Shown: positions 26,586 through 36,584, numbered from the stretch's first letter. The stretch: DNA of 64,000 bases from Pseudomonas fragi (GCF_025426255.1 NZ_CP104861.1:3100001-3164000); one strand, 5' to 3'. Numbers and translations: made by a program. The notes: generated by a model from the sequence alone, not told the origin.

Positions 26586-27401
26586 ATGCCCCAATCCCTG
26601 CCAACCCTGTGCGGTTCAATCATGGGCTCGCCATTTTCCCTCTCCGCAAAAATCCATAACGCGGCCTACTCCGCCCTGGACCTGGATTACACCTTTGTAT
26701 GTTTTGGCGTCGAAGACCCAGGAGCAGCCGTGGCGGCCATCAGGGCGCTGGGCGTACGCGGCATGAACGTGTCCATGCCCTACAAGACGGTAGTGATGGA
26801 ACATCTGGATGCGATCGACGAATCCGCCCTGGTGATTGGTGCGGTCAACACCATCAATAATATTGACGGCGTGCTGACCGGCTACAACACCGACTACCTG
26901 GGTGCGGTGCGCGCCCTGCAGGAAATCACTGAACTGAACAACCAACGGATTGCCGTGATCGGTGCTGGTGGCGCGGCTCGAGCCGTGGTCTACGGCTGCC
27001 TGCAAGCGGCTGCCCGGGTCACGGTATTCAACCGCAGCAGCGAACGAGGCAAGGCGCTGACCGCGGATCTGGGCGCGCAATGGGGCGGTAGCATTGAGGC
27101 ATTCTCGGCCCGGGATTTTGACATCGTAATCAACGCCACCTCCGTGGGTTTCAAGCAACCCGACAGCAACCCGCTGGACGGCCTGCTGGCCAGCCACTTG
27201 ATTGTCATGGATGTGGCGTTCATGCCGGCACACACCGCCCTGCTGCTGCAAGCCGCCGCACTAGGCTGCCGCACCGTTTCAGGCACACGCATGCTGGTGC
27301 ATCAGGCATGTCGGCAAATCGAGTTGTACACCGGCAAGGACGCGCCCATCGACATCATGGAGCAAGCCATGCTCCAGGAAATCCAGAGGCTGAAATTGTA
27401 A
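26586..27401 (+). CDS. Shikimate/quinate dehydrogenase-like oxidoreductase
   Basis: This 271-residue protein has the AroE fold. The substrate-binding GSPFSLSAKIHNAAYSALDL region is at 14-33, the catalytic lysine is 67 in NVSMPYKT, NT is at 88-89, the aspartate is in NTDYLGA (103), and the nucleotide loop GAGGAARA is at 126-133. The serine pattern differs from the GxxxxHSxSP of biosynthetic AroE, and the neighbours are catabolic, so it is likely a paralogue acting on another hydroxy-acid or quinate. The ATG follows AAGGAGG. It is followed by an MHS carrier 60 bases later. Confidence 0.87.
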   Translation: MPQSLPTLCGSIMGSPFSLSAKIHNAAYSALDLDYTFVCFGVEDPGAAVAAIRALGVRGMNVSMPYKTVVMEHLDAIDESALVIGAVNTINNIDGVLTGYNTDYLGAVRALQEITELNNQRIAVIGAGGAARAVVYGCLQAAARVTVFNRSSERGKALTADLGAQWGGSIEAFSARDFDIVINATSVGFKQPDSNPLDGLLASHLIVMDVAFMPAHTALLLQAAALGCRTVSGTRMLVHQACRQIELYTGKDAPIDIMEQAMLQEIQRLKL

Positions 27402-27461
27402 GTAACCCTGCTGCCTATCAATAACAAGATGCCGTAAAGGCACCTACCAGAAGGTACCAAC

Positions 27462-28904
27462 ATGACTCACGATCATTCTCCATCTGATATTGACCTGGTC
27501 CCCGAAACGCAAGAACACAAGAAAGACCTGCACCGCGCCGCCTGGGCCTGCTCCCTGGGCAGTGCTCTGGAATATTACGATTTCGCCCTCTACACCCTGG
27601 CCGCGGCACTGATCTTCGGGCCGCTGTTCTTCCCGGAACAGACCCGCACCATGAGCCTGATTGCCAGCTTCGGCACTTACTTCCTGGGTTTTGCCATACG
27701 CCCGCTCGGCGGTGTGCTGTTCGGCATGATCGGTGACCGTGTGGGGCGAAAATTCGTGCTGACATCCACGGTGCTGCTGATGGGTATTTCCAGCACCCTG
27801 ATCGGCGCCCTGCCCACCTTCAATCAGGTGGGTTATCTGGCCCCGGTACTGCTGGTGGTTCTGCGCCTGCTTCAAGGGCTGGGCGCAGGAGCCGAACAGG
27901 CCGGTGCGGCAGTGATGATGACTGAATACGCCCCCGAGGGCCGACGCGGCTTCTACGCCGCCCTGCCGTTCCTTGGTATTCAACTGGGCACCATCCTCGC
28001 AGCACTGGTGTACTTCATGGTGATCAGCAGCAGTGACAACGTGCTGGAGAGCGGACTGTGGCGGATACCGTTTTTCAGCAGCGTGGTCATCGTTGCGCTG
28101 GGCCTGTACATGCGTTTGTCACTTAAGGAATCGCCGACCTTTATCCGCCTGAAGGCACTCAAGCGCGTCTGCGAAAACCCCCTCAAAAGCGCAATGAAAC
28201 ACTCCAAACCAACCTTGCTGCTCGGCATCGGCCTGCGCCTGGGAGAAAACGGCGGCTCTTCAATTTACCAAGCCCTGGCGGTGAGCTACATCGTTGGCGT
28301 GGTTGGCTTGCAAGGACCCGTGGGCGTACTGACCCTGATCTGCGCCGCCAGCCTGGGCGCGCTGACTGTGCCGATTGCCGGCAAACTCAGCGACCGCTTT
28401 GGTCGTGTGGTGGTCTACCGCGCCTTCGCCTTCCTGCAACTGGCACTGGCCTTCCCGGTGTGGTGGGTATTGAGCCAGGGCAATGTGGTTGCGAGCATCA
28501 TTGCCATCTCCATCGCTCTGGGCATAGGCACCTGGGGCATGTTCGGCACCCAAGCGGCGCTGATGCCTGAACTGTTTGGCTCGCGTCACCGCTATATGGG
28601 CGTGTCCATCGCCAGGGAAGCCTCGGCCGTAATCGCCGGAGGCATTGCACCGCTGATTGGCGCCGGGCTTATTGCGCTGGTCGTGGCCAACCACGATGGC
28701 GACGCCAGCGCCGGGATTGGTGCCTGGCTGCCGATTGCCTGCTACCTGTCGCTACTGACGCTGATCACCCTGTACACCACCTTCAAAACCCCGGAAACCC
28801 TCAACCGCGACCTGGACGAGCCTCGCGATGCCTGGGAAATGATGCCCGCTCATAGTGCACAGAGCGTGGCGCCGCAGCCGGTTGGGCAATCGTTGCCAAG
28901 GTAA
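27462..28904 (+). CDS. MFS transporter, metabolite:H+ symporter (MHS) family
   Basis: This 480-residue carrier has about 12 membrane segments. The MHS signatures are the N-terminal GSALEYYDFALY segment, FAIRPLGGVLFGMIGDRVGRK between helices 2 and 3, and the conserved RLLQGLGAGAEQAGA. It probably imports the substrate of the adjacent enzymes, perhaps a cyclitol carboxylate or dicarboxylate, by proton symport. It shares a transcript with the shikimate-dehydrogenase-like gene and ends at a strong terminator. Confidence 0.9.
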   Translation: MTHDHSPSDIDLVPETQEHKKDLHRAAWACSLGSALEYYDFALYTLAAALIFGPLFFPEQTRTMSLIASFGTYFLGFAIRPLGGVLFGMIGDRVGRKFVLTSTVLLMGISSTLIGALPTFNQVGYLAPVLLVVLRLLQGLGAGAEQAGAAVMMTEYAPEGRRGFYAALPFLGIQLGTILAALVYFMVISSSDNVLESGLWRIPFFSSVVIVALGLYMRLSLKESPTFIRLKALKRVCENPLKSAMKHSKPTLLLGIGLRLGENGGSSIYQALAVSYIVGVVGLQGPVGVLTLICAASLGALTVPIAGKLSDRFGRVVVYRAFAFLQLALAFPVWWVLSQGNVVASIIAISIALGIGTWGMFGTQAALMPELFGSRHRYMGVSIAREASAVIAGGIAPLIGAGLIALVVANHDGDASAGIGAWLPIACYLSLLTLITLYTTFKTPETLNRDLDEPRDAWEMMPAHSAQSVAPQPVGQSLPR

Positions 28905-28923
28905 GACTCAAACCGCCTGTAAG

Positions 28924-28950
28924 AAAGCCGCTATTGCCAGCGGCTTTTTT
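28924..28950 (+). terminator. Rho-independent terminator after the MHS transporter
   Basis: AAAGCCGCT and AGCGGCTTT pair around a 6-base loop, followed by Ts. It ends the shikimate-dehydrogenase-like/MHS operon. A near copy lies at 29577-29606. Confidence 0.9.
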
Positions 28951-29089
28951 ATTGGAACTCACCGAAGACTGACATAACTACAAGAAACGGCTGACTGTAT
29001 TGTCTTGAGTTTTAGTCGAGCATCCGATCTGGACCAGCCCCTACCATCATCTGGAGGCCTTGCATCAGTTACCAATCGCAGGAGGCGAA

Positions 29090-29464
29090 ATGAAACTGTC
29101 GATCACCTTATATGACGCGCTGACATCGATCAGCATGCCCTCGAACAAAGCCAAGGCCGTTGTTGATGCCTGGGAGATAGATGTGGAAAAGCTCGCATCA
29201 AAGTCTGATCTGCTGCAAACAGAGCAGCACCTCAAAGCCTCCATTTCAGAGTTAGGCGCTGAACTACGTGTTCTGATCAGGGAGCAGAGCGCTGAACTTC
29301 GATCCTCTATCAAGGACCAAGGCGCTGAATCAAGGTCGTCCATTTCTGCGCTTGAAGCCCAGAATAAAATTGTTCACTGGCAATTCGGGATCATCTTTAT
29401 TTGTATCAGTGTGCCTGCAATCAAACTGGCATATGAGTATCTGAGTCAGGCGCTCCTGGCCTAA
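29090..29464 (+). CDS. Small coiled-coil protein with C-terminal membrane helix (DUF1640-like)
   Basis: This is a 124-residue protein. A helical N-terminal part is followed by a coiled coil with internal repetition (ELGAELRVLIREQSAEL, RSSIKDQGAES, RSSISALEAQ) and a C-terminal hydrophobic helix (FGIIFICISVPAIKLAY). The topology fits DUF1640/CCDC90-type membrane-anchored coiled coils. The ATG at 29090 follows GGAGG. The role is unknown. Confidence 0.7.
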   Translation: MKLSITLYDALTSISMPSNKAKAVVDAWEIDVEKLASKSDLLQTEQHLKASISELGAELRVLIREQSAELRSSIKDQGAESRSSISALEAQNKIVHWQFGIIFICISVPAIKLAYEYLSQALLA

Positions 29465-29576
29465 TGGGCTTTGACCCTCAAATCTCAAACGACTTGCGCA
29501 TAAAAACCCGAGCGAAGCCATCTTGCATGGCGGCCAGGAAGCAGCCAATGGCAATCACTCGCCAAATTTCAAGCAA

Positions 29577-29606
29577 AAAAAAGCCGCTATCGCTAGCGGC
29601 TTTTTT
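29577..29606. terminator. Bidirectional rho-independent terminator
   Basis: AAAAAAGCCGCTA pairs perfectly with TAGCGGCTTTTTT around a TCGC loop, with A and T runs on either side. It can stop both the coiled-coil gene transcript (plus) and the tRNA-Asn transcript (minus). Confidence 0.9.
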
Positions 29607-29612
29607 ACTATC

Positions 29613-29688
29613 TGGCTCCACGACCTGGACTCGAACCAGGGACCCAATGATTAACAGTCATTTGCTCTACCAACTGAGCTATCGCGGA
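29613..29688 (-). tRNA. tRNA-Asn (GTT)
   Basis: The 76-base minus-strand sequence folds as a full cloverleaf. The acceptor TCCGCGA pairs with TCGTGGA, the D arm is AGCTCAGTTGGTAGAGC, the anticodon loop is CTGTTAA (anticodon GTT), and the T arm is CCTGGTTCGAGTCCAGG. The gene encodes the CCA end. A terminator follows immediately. Confidence 0.97.
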
Positions 29689-29753
29689 ATGGCGTCTATC
29701 TTACTGATATAAAAAGAGAAGTCAACACTTTCGATGACTTCTCAGTGCATTAT

Positions 29754-30950
29754 TCAGATCACCTGAACAATGGCATCGGTTACCGCTTCAATGTTGCGCT
29801 GATTCAAGGAAGCAACGCAGATTCGGCCGGTGTCGAGGGCGTAGATTCCGAACTCGGTGCGCAGGCGCGTCACTTGTTCAACGGTCAGGCCGGAGTACGA
29901 GAACATGCCGCGCTGACGCGCCACAAAGCTGAAATCATGCCCAGGCGCTTTTTTCGACAACAGCTCAACCATTTGCAGGCGCATGCCACGAATACGCAGG
30001 CGCATTTCTGCCAGTTCTTCTTCCCACATTGCGCGCAATTCCGGGCTGTTGAGCACAGCAGCGGCAATGGTTGCACCGTGGGTCGGCGGGTTGGAGTAGT
30101 TGGTACGGATCACACGTTTGACCTGGGACAGAACGCGCGCGCTCTCTTCCTTGGACTCGGTGATGATCGACAGTGCACCAACGCGCTCGCCATACAGCGA
30201 GAACGACTTGGAGAACGAGCTGGAAACAAAGAAGTTCAGGCCCGAATCAGCGAACAGGCGCACTGCAGCGGCGTCTTCAGCGATACCGTCGCCAAAACCC
30301 TGGTAGGCCATGTCGAGGAACGGGATCAGGCCCTTGGCCCGGACCACGTCCAGCACGTTCTGCCAGTCAGCCGGAGTCAGGTCGACACCGGTCGGGTTAT
30401 GGCAGCATGCGTGCAGAACCACGATGGAACCGGCTGGCAAGGCATTGAGGTCTTCGAGCATACCGGCACGGTTTACGTCATGGCTGGCAGCGTCGTAGTA
30501 GCGGTAGTTCTGCACCGGGAAACCCGCGGTTTCGAACAGCGCGCGGTGGTTTTCCCAGCTTGGATCGCTGATAGCCACAACAGCATCTGGCTGCAGTTGC
30601 TTGAGGAAGTCAGCACCGATTTTCAGCGCGCCAGTACCGCCAACGGCTTGAGTGGTGATCACTCGGCCAGCAGCCAGCAATGGCGACTCGGCACCGAACA
30701 GCAGTTTCTGCACAGCTTGGTCGTAGGCAGCAATACCATCGATCGGCAAGTAGCCGCGCGACGCATGCTGAGCAACCCGAATCGTTTCGGCTTCGACAAC
30801 GGCACGCAAGAGCGGAATTCGTCCCTCCTCGTTGCAGTAAACACCGACCCCCAGATTCACTTTGCTGGTACGAGTATCGGCGTTAAATGCTTCGTTGAGG
30901 CCCAGGATAGGATCGCGTGGTGCCATTTCGACAGCGGAGAACAGGCTCAT
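29754..30950 (-). CDS. Aromatic/aspartate aminotransferase (class Ib, TyrB/AspC family)
   Basis: This 398-residue PLP aminotransferase interconverts aspartate or aromatic amino acids with 2-oxo acids. The Schiff-base lysine is 248 in SSSFSKSFSLYGERVG. Asparagine 185 (CCHNPTG) and aspartate 213 (FLDMAYQGFG) bind PLP. The ATG at 30950 matches the normal family N-terminus (MSLFSAVEMAPRDPILGL). The longer frame does not. It lies divergent from uvrB, with tRNA-Asn downstream. Confidence 0.93.
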   Translation of the reverse strand: MSLFSAVEMAPRDPILGLNEAFNADTRTSKVNLGVGVYCNEEGRIPLLRAVVEAETIRVAQHASRGYLPIDGIAAYDQAVQKLLFGAESPLLAAGRVITTQAVGGTGALKIGADFLKQLQPDAVVAISDPSWENHRALFETAGFPVQNYRYYDAASHDVNRAGMLEDLNALPAGSIVVLHACCHNPTGVDLTPADWQNVLDVVRAKGLIPFLDMAYQGFGDGIAEDAAAVRLFADSGLNFFVSSSFSKSFSLYGERVGALSIITESKEESARVLSQVKRVIRTNYSNPPTHGATIAAAVLNSPELRAMWEEELAEMRLRIRGMRLQMVELLSKKAPGHDFSFVARQRGMFSYSGLTVEQVTRLRTEFGIYALDTGRICVASLNQRNIEAVTDAIVQVI

Positions 30951-31273
30951 TATTACGGCGGCTCTGAATGGAAAATGGAGGGGGAACAACGCTCCAGCCG
31001 ATTGCACTAGAGCGGTGCACAAACGGGGAGCAAGTATAAGGCCGATCAGGATTGGGGCAACAGGCTAATCCCTGTTTTGACCAAGTATTTCAGTTTATTT
31101 TCAGGCCACTGGTCCAATTTCAATCTTTGCCAGGACGGCTGTGTCAGAGCCATGCTCTTGAAACAGTCGGGCATCACCTCCATGTTTAGCCGTATCCTGT
31201 TTTTTCCTGCGGCCTGAGTCGCATGCACTTATAAAGGCTGATGCCTTTATAGAAGCAAACCCAGAGGTCCGTC

Positions 31274-33289
31274 ATGCCCGATTTCCAACTTGTTACCCGC
31301 TTCGAGCCTGCGGGCGATCAACCCGAAGCCATTCGCCAGATGATCGAAGGCATCGAAGCCGGTCTGTCGCACCAGACCCTTCTCGGGGTAACGGGTTCGG
31401 GTAAAACCTTCAGCATCGCCAACGTAATCGCCCATGTAAATCGCCCGACCCTGGTGCTCGCGCCAAACAAAACCCTGGCGGCGCAGTTGTACGGCGAATT
31501 CAAGTCGTTCTTCCCCAATAACGCGGTGGAGTACTTCGTTTCGTACTACGACTACTACCAGCCCGAAGCCTATGTGCCCTCCTCCGATACCTTTATCGAG
31601 AAAGACGCCTCGATCAACGACCATATCGAGCAGATGCGCCTGTCCGCAACCAAGGCGCTGCTGGAACGCAAGGACGCGATTATCGTCACCACGGTGTCGT
31701 GCATCTATGGCTTGGGGAGCCCGGAAACCTATTTGAAGATGGTGTTGCACGTCGATCGCGGTGACCGGCTCGACCAACGCGAACTGCTGCGCCGCCTGGC
31801 AGACCTGCAATACACCCGCAACGATATGGACTTTTCCCGCTCGACGTTTCGAGTGCGTGGCGATGTGATCGACATCTACCCGGCCGAATCCGATCTTGAA
31901 GCCGTGCGTATTGAGCTGTTCGATGACGAAGTCGAAAGCATCAGCGCCTTTGACCCGCTGACCGGCGAAGTCATACGCAAGATGCCGCGTTTTACTTTCT
32001 ACCCCAAGAGCCACTATGTGACTCCGCGCGAGACCTTGCTCGACGCCGTTGAAGGGATCAAGGAAGAGCTCAAGGAGCGTCTTGAGTATCTGCGCGCCAA
32101 TAACAAACTGGTCGAGGCCCAGCGCCTTGAGCAACGCACCCGCTTCGATCTGGAAATGATCATGGAGCTGGGTTACTGCAACGGTATCGAAAACTACTCG
32201 CGCTACCTCTCGGGCCGCGAGTCCGGCGCACCACCACCGACCCTGTTCGACTACCTGCCGGCCGACGCCTTGCTGGTGATCGATGAGTCCCACGTCAGCG
32301 TGCCGCAGGTGGGCGCCATGTACAAAGGCGACCGCTCTCGCAAAGAGACCCTGGTGGAGTACGGTTTCCGCCTGCCCTCGGCCCTGGATAACCGGCCGAT
32401 GCGCTTTGACGAATGGGAGCGCATCAGCCCGCAAACGATTTTTGTCTCGGCAACACCCGGTAATTACGAAGCCGAGCATGCGGGCCGGGTGATCGAGCAA
32501 GTGGTGCGCCCGACCGGTCTGGTCGACCCGCAGATCGAAGTTCGCCCAGCGCTGACCCAGGTCGACGACTTGCTGTCCGAGATCGCCAAGCGCGTAGCGC
32601 TGGAAGAGCGCGTGCTGGTCACCACACTGACCAAGCGCATGTCCGAAGACCTCACCGACTACCTCGCCGACCACGGCGTGCGCGTACGCTATCTGCACTC
32701 GGACATCGACACCGTGGAACGGGTCGAAATCATTCGCGACCTGCGCCTTGGTGTATTCGACGTGCTGGTGGGCATCAACTTGCTGCGTGAAGGCCTGGAC
32801 ATGCCCGAGGTGTCGCTGGTGGCGATTCTCGATGCGGACAAGGAAGGTTTCCTGCGTTCGGAGCGCTCGCTGATCCAGACCATTGGCCGTGCTGCGCGTA
32901 ACCTCAATGGTCGGGCGATTTTGTACGCGGACCGGATCACCGGGTCGATGGAACGGGCGATTGGCGAAACCGAGCGTCGTCGCGAGAAACAGATCGCCTT
33001 CAACCTCGCCAACGGTATCACCCCCAAAGGCGTATTCAAGGACGTGGCGGATATCATGGAAGGTGCGGTAGTGCCGGGTTCGCGCAGCAAAAAGCGCAAA
33101 GGCATGGCCAAGGCTGCGGAAGAAAACGCCAAGTACGAAAACGAATTGCGCTCGCCGAGCGAAATCAGCAAACGCATTCGCCAACTGGAAGAGAAAATGT
33201 ACGCCTTGGCCCGCGACCTGGAGTTCGAGGCCGCTGCGCAAATGCGCGACGAAATCGGCAAGCTAAGGGAGCGGTTGTTGCAGGTGTAG
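31274..33289 (+). CDS. uvrB: UvrABC excision nuclease subunit B
   Basis: This 671-residue damage-verification helicase works in nucleotide excision repair. The Walker A motif GVTGSGKT lies at 38-45. The beta-hairpin region [21 protein letters not shown] inserts between DNA strands. Helicase motifs follow, including DESHVSVPQ and QTIGRAARN, and the C-terminal UvrC-binding helix ([27 protein letters not shown]) is intact. Full family length. The ATG is preceded by GAGGTCC. Confidence 0.98.
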   Translation: MPDFQLVTRFEPAGDQPEAIRQMIEGIEAGLSHQTLLGVTGSGKTFSIANVIAHVNRPTLVLAPNKTLAAQLYGEFKSFFPNNAVEYFVSYYDYYQPEAYVPSSDTFIEKDASINDHIEQMRLSATKALLERKDAIIVTTVSCIYGLGSPETYLKMVLHVDRGDRLDQRELLRRLADLQYTRNDMDFSRSTFRVRGDVIDIYPAESDLEAVRIELFDDEVESISAFDPLTGEVIRKMPRFTFYPKSHYVTPRETLLDAVEGIKEELKERLEYLRANNKLVEAQRLEQRTRFDLEMIMELGYCNGIENYSRYLSGRESGAPPPTLFDYLPADALLVIDESHVSVPQVGAMYKGDRSRKETLVEYGFRLPSALDNRPMRFDEWERISPQTIFVSATPGNYEAEHAGRVIEQVVRPTGLVDPQIEVRPALTQVDDLLSEIAKRVALEERVLVTTLTKRMSEDLTDYLADHGVRVRYLHSDIDTVERVEIIRDLRLGVFDVLVGINLLREGLDMPEVSLVAILDADKEGFLRSERSLIQTIGRAARNLNGRAILYADRITGSMERAIGETERRREKQIAFNLANGITPKGVFKDVADIMEGAVVPGSRSKKRKGMAKAAEENAKYENELRSPSEISKRIRQLEEKMYALARDLEFEAAAQMRDEIGKLRERLLQV

Positions 33290-33313
33290 ATAGCGTCGAG
33301 TCACGAAAAACCC

Positions 33314-33458
33314 GTAGCAGCTGCCGAAGGAACGAGGCTGCGTTCGGCGACGTAGTCGTCGCAAAGTCAGCCACTACGGTGTGCCAGTTAAACCCGGCGC
33401 TCAGGATTTACGACGGCTTCGCCGCCGAACGCAGCCTCGTCCCTTCGGCAACTGCTAC
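33314..33458. repeat. Dispersed inverted-repeat element, copy 4 (long form)
   Basis: Arms of about 36 bases (33314-33349 and 33423-33458) start GTAGCAGCTGCCGAAGGAAC and carry one insertion/mismatch. The 73-base centre contains a further CGACG..CGTCG hairpin and TTACGACGGCTTCGCCG. It lies between uvrB and the convergent RidA gene, and is closely similar to the copy inside the urease locus. Confidence 0.85.
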
Positions 33459-33465
33459 AACATGC

Positions 33466-33888
33466 TCAGACTGCTACTGCCGCCACCGCCTCAACCTCAA
33501 ACAACATTTCATCCAGCGCCAATCGCGGTACGGGGATCAATGTGCAGGCCGGCGCAGGCAGCGCACCCCACACCCGTGCCACTTCAGCGCCCAAAATGTG
33601 CAAGCGCTCCATGCTGTGATCAACGATCAGCACGGTGATCTTGGCTACGTCCTTGATCTGCGCATCCGCCGCGGCCAACGCAATCTGCAGATTGGAAAAT
33701 GCCTGACGCACCTGTTCGGCGAAGTCCGGCGACAGCTCGCTGTTGGCGTTTTCACCGCCTTGGCCAGCGGTGTACACCAAACGCACATTGGGCGCCAAGC
33801 GGGCGACATGGGAATAGCCATTGGGTGCCGGGTCATACAAGCCGACCGGGTTAAGCAATTGCACTGCGGGGTTAGAATTTTTATCCAT
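33466..33888 (-). CDS. RidA (YjgF/YER057c/UK114) family protein
   Basis: This is a 140-residue RidA-fold protein with IKDVAKITVLIVDHS and the C-terminal PAPACTLIPVPRLALDEMLFEVEAVA pattern, including the arginine that defines active deaminases. RidA proteins hydrolyse reactive enamine/imine intermediates. The ATG at 33888 is preferred, with AAGGTG upstream. The TTG at 33933 has its ribosome site too close. Confidence 0.87.
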   Translation of the reverse strand: MDKNSNPAVQLLNPVGLYDPAPNGYSHVARLAPNVRLVYTAGQGGENANSELSPDFAEQVRQAFSNLQIALAAADAQIKDVAKITVLIVDHSMERLHILGAEVARVWGALPAPACTLIPVPRLALDEMLFEVEAVAAVAV

Positions 33889-34035
33889 AAAGTACGCACC
33901 TTGGGCAGTTGAATAAACAAGCGCGCTATTCAACCACTCCAGCTAATACCTGTGCCAGCAACCTCGCGACACATGCCAAAAATATGCAAGGATGTCGCGC
34001 TGCACTGCATAAAAATCCCGCTTTCAAGGATGTCC

Positions 34036-35187
34036 ATGACTGCCATCAACACCCAAATGCCCCTTATCCCGGGGCGTCTTGAGCAAATGTCGACCCGCAT
34101 TGCGTTTTTTATCGCTGGCTTCACCCTTGCGGCCTGGGCCCCACTGGTGCCCTACGCTAAAGCACGGGCCGGGCTCGATGAAGCGACCTTGGGTCTGTTA
34201 CTGCTGTGCCTGGGCGCAGGCTCTATCCTGGCGATGCCCGTAGCCGGGATTCTGGCGACACGCTTTGGTTGCCGACGGGTATTGATCGGTGGAACGCTAC
34301 TGATCTGCCTCGCGCTGCCGCTGCTCGCGACCGCCAGTTCGATGCCGCTGCTGGTTGCAACACTGTTCGTGTTTGGTGCAGGCCTGGGGTGTGTCGACTC
34401 CACCGTCAACCTGCAAGCCGTGATCGTTGAGCGCGCCAGCGGACGCAATATGATGTCGGGCTTTCATGGGTTGTTCAGTGTCGGCGGGATTGCTGGCGCA
34501 GCTGGCGTCAGCGCGCTCTTGGCGTTGGGCCTGTCGCCGCTGTGGGCGATTGTGGTGGTCATTGTGTTAACCCTCGCCGCACTGCTCAAGGCAGCCCCGC
34601 ACCTGTTGCCGTATGGCAGTGAAAGCAGCGGCCCGGCGTTTGCCGTGCCCCACGGCGTGGTGCTGTTTATCGGCTTGCTGTGCTTTACCGTATTCCTGGC
34701 CGAAGGCGCGATGCTCGACTGGAGCGCAGTGTTCTTGACCACCGAAAAAAATATCGGCGAAGCCTATGCCGGACTTGGCTATGCCGCGTTCGCCTTGACC
34801 ATGACCGCAGGTCGATTGACGGGCGACACCATTGTCAAACGGCTGGGTGCCCGACGGGTGATTGTCGTGGGAGGGATATTTGCCGCCGCTGGCATGGCCC
34901 TGGCGACCCTGGCACCGAGTTGGGAAATCTCGCTGCTCGGTTATGCCCTGGTCGGTATGGGTTGCTCAAACATTGTGCCGGTGCTGTATACCGCCGTCGG
35001 CAAGCAGACCGTAATGCCCGAGCACATCGCCGTGCCAGCTATTACGACTTTGGGTTATGCGGGGATTCTCGCGGGGCCTGCGGCCATTGGCTTTATCGCC
35101 CATGCCAGCAGCTTGAGCATGGCCTTTTTGCTGATCGCCGCCATGCTGGTGGCAGTAGCCATCAGCGGGCGGATCTTGCGGGTTTAG
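34036..35187 (+). CDS. MFS transporter (YbjJ-like)
   Basis: This 383-residue carrier has about 12 membrane segments (RIAFFIAGFTLAAWAPLVPYAKARAGLDEATLG first). It is related to the YbjJ/fucose-permease group. I chose the ATG at 34036 because AAGG lies at 34026-34029. The frame stays open upstream to 33952. The substrate is unknown. It diverges from the RidA gene with a short shared promoter gap. Confidence 0.8.
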   Translation: MTAINTQMPLIPGRLEQMSTRIAFFIAGFTLAAWAPLVPYAKARAGLDEATLGLLLLCLGAGSILAMPVAGILATRFGCRRVLIGGTLLICLALPLLATASSMPLLVATLFVFGAGLGCVDSTVNLQAVIVERASGRNMMSGFHGLFSVGGIAGAAGVSALLALGLSPLWAIVVVIVLTLAALLKAAPHLLPYGSESSGPAFAVPHGVVLFIGLLCFTVFLAEGAMLDWSAVFLTTEKNIGEAYAGLGYAAFALTMTAGRLTGDTIVKRLGARRVIVVGGIFAAAGMALATLAPSWEISLLGYALVGMGCSNIVPVLYTAVGKQTVMPEHIAVPAITTLGYAGILAGPAAIGFIAHASSLSMAFLLIAAMLVAVAISGRILRV

Positions 35188-35204
35188 GCACTATTTTAGA
35201 AACA

Positions 35205-35232
35205 TGTGGGAGCGAGCCTGCTCGCTCCCACA
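35205..35232. repeat. REP hairpin between convergent MFS genes
   Basis: TGTGGGAGCGAG and CTCGCTCCCACA form a perfect 12-bp stem with a CCTG loop. It is of the Pseudomonas GTGGGAGCGAGC REP class and may act as a transcript end. Confidence 0.88.
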
Positions 35233-35264
35233 GTGCCACTCTAAGAGCCCCGCAGGTCAATCCA

Positions 35265-36584
35265 CTACATCTCGGCCTTGGCCAATAACCGTTTCTCAAC
35301 CTGAGTGGCTCCGCTCACACCATAGCGTCGGGCGGTCAGTAAGCCGACCAGCCCCATCACCGCGCAAAACATAACGCACACCCACGGGCTCCAAGGCATC
35401 AGCGCAATCAGCAACAACGGCGTGGTACTGGCCCAGAGGGCGTAGGCGATGTTGTAGGTGAACGAAATGCCAGAGACGCGGATGGGTGCCGGAAACAGGC
35501 CAACCATTACCGACGGCACCACCCCGACAATCCCGCAGGTCAGACCCGCGAAGGCATAAGCCAGACCGGGCAATGCCCATTCTCCGACCAGGCTGGCGTA
35601 CAACAGGCCGATGCCCAATGGCAGTAGCACGCTGTACAACATGATGCTACGCCACACACCTATACGGTCGACGATCAACCCGGCCAACACGCAGCCGATA
35701 TTCAAAAATACGATACCCAGACTGCTCAAGGCGAAAGTATGGCTGGCGGTCATGCCAAAGCGCTGCTGCATCACGGTCGGGGTAATGACCACAAACACCA
35801 CCACGGCACTGGTAAGTACGCAGGTCAGCAACGCAGCCGGCAACAATGAAGCACGGTGATCGCGCAACACGGTGCGCAGCGGGAACTCGGCCCGGCCTTC
35901 CTTGCGCTCGCGCAAGGCCAGAAACACCGGAGTTTCGCTGAGCCAGCGGCGCAACCATACGCCAATCACACCGAACACTCCGCCGAGCAGGAACGGAAAG
36001 CGCCAGGCGTAGTCGAGGATTTCCGCCGGAGTAAACAGCTGTGCCAGCAGCGTCGCGGTCAAGGCGCCAATCAAGTAGCCAAAGGTCAGCCCTGCTTGCA
36101 AAAAGCCCAGGGCAAAGCCTCTGCGGCCGGCCGGTGCGTGCTCGGCCACAAACACCCAGGCACTGGGCACCTCACCCCCGACCGCTGCGCCCTGAAGAAT
36201 ACGTAGCGCCAACAGGATCAACGGCGCGAAGTAACCGATATCGGCATAAGTGGGCATGATGCCGATCAGCAGACACGGCAGTGCCATCATCAAGATGCTC
36301 AGACTGAACACCCGTTTTCGCCCTAGGTGATCGGCAAAATGCGCCATCAGAATCCCGCCCAGCGGTCGCGCCAGATAACCGGTCACGAAAATGCCGAAGC
36401 TTTGCAGCAAGCGCAGCCATTCGGGCATATCCGGTGGAAAAAACAGCTGACTGAGGGTCAGGGCAAAAAACACGAAAATGATGAAATCGTAGATCTCCAA
36501 CGCCCCGCCCAAGGCTGCAAGGCCCAAGGTTCTATAGTCGGAACGGGAAAAACGCACCGTTGTGGCTTGAGTATCGGCAGACAT
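35265..36584 (-). CDS. MFS transporter, MHS family (citrate/proline-like)
   Basis: This 439-residue carrier has the MHS signatures GGALEIYDFIIFVFF at helix 1, LARPLGGILMAHFADHLGRKR between helices 2 and 3, and LRILQGAAVGGEVPSAWVFVAEHAP. I preferred the ATG at 36584 to a TTG twelve bases earlier. It is related to citrate-proton and proline/betaine symporters. No catabolic partner genes are adjacent. Confidence 0.87.
   Translation of the reverse strand: MSADTQATTVRFSRSDYRTLGLAALGGALEIYDFIIFVFFALTLSQLFFPPDMPEWLRLLQSFGIFVTGYLARPLGGILMAHFADHLGRKRVFSLSILMMALPCLLIGIMPTYADIGYFAPLILLALRILQGAAVGGEVPSAWVFVAEHAPAGRRGFALGFLQAGLTFGYLIGALTATLLAQLFTPAEILDYAWRFPFLLGGVFGVIGVWLRRWLSETPVFLALRERKEGRAEFPLRTVLRDHRASLLPAALLTCVLTSAVVVFVVITPTVMQQRFGMTASHTFALSSLGIVFLNIGCVLAGLIVDRIGVWRSIMLYSVLLPLGIGLLYASLVGEWALPGLAYAFAGLTCGIVGVVPSVMVGLFPAPIRVSGISFTYNIAYALWASTTPLLLIALMPWSPWVCVMFCAVMGLVGLLTARRYGVSGATQVEKRLLAKAEM

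Noticed and set aside
26396..26623. A 75-codon minus-strand frame in the gap before the shikimate-dehydrogenase-like gene
   Set aside because: It overlaps the start of that gene and the candidate operator, has no clear ribosome site and no recognisable features.
31247..33241. A 664-codon minus-strand frame opposite uvrB
   Set aside because: It is an antisense shadow of the intact uvrB gene, of low-complexity composition and with no known domain.
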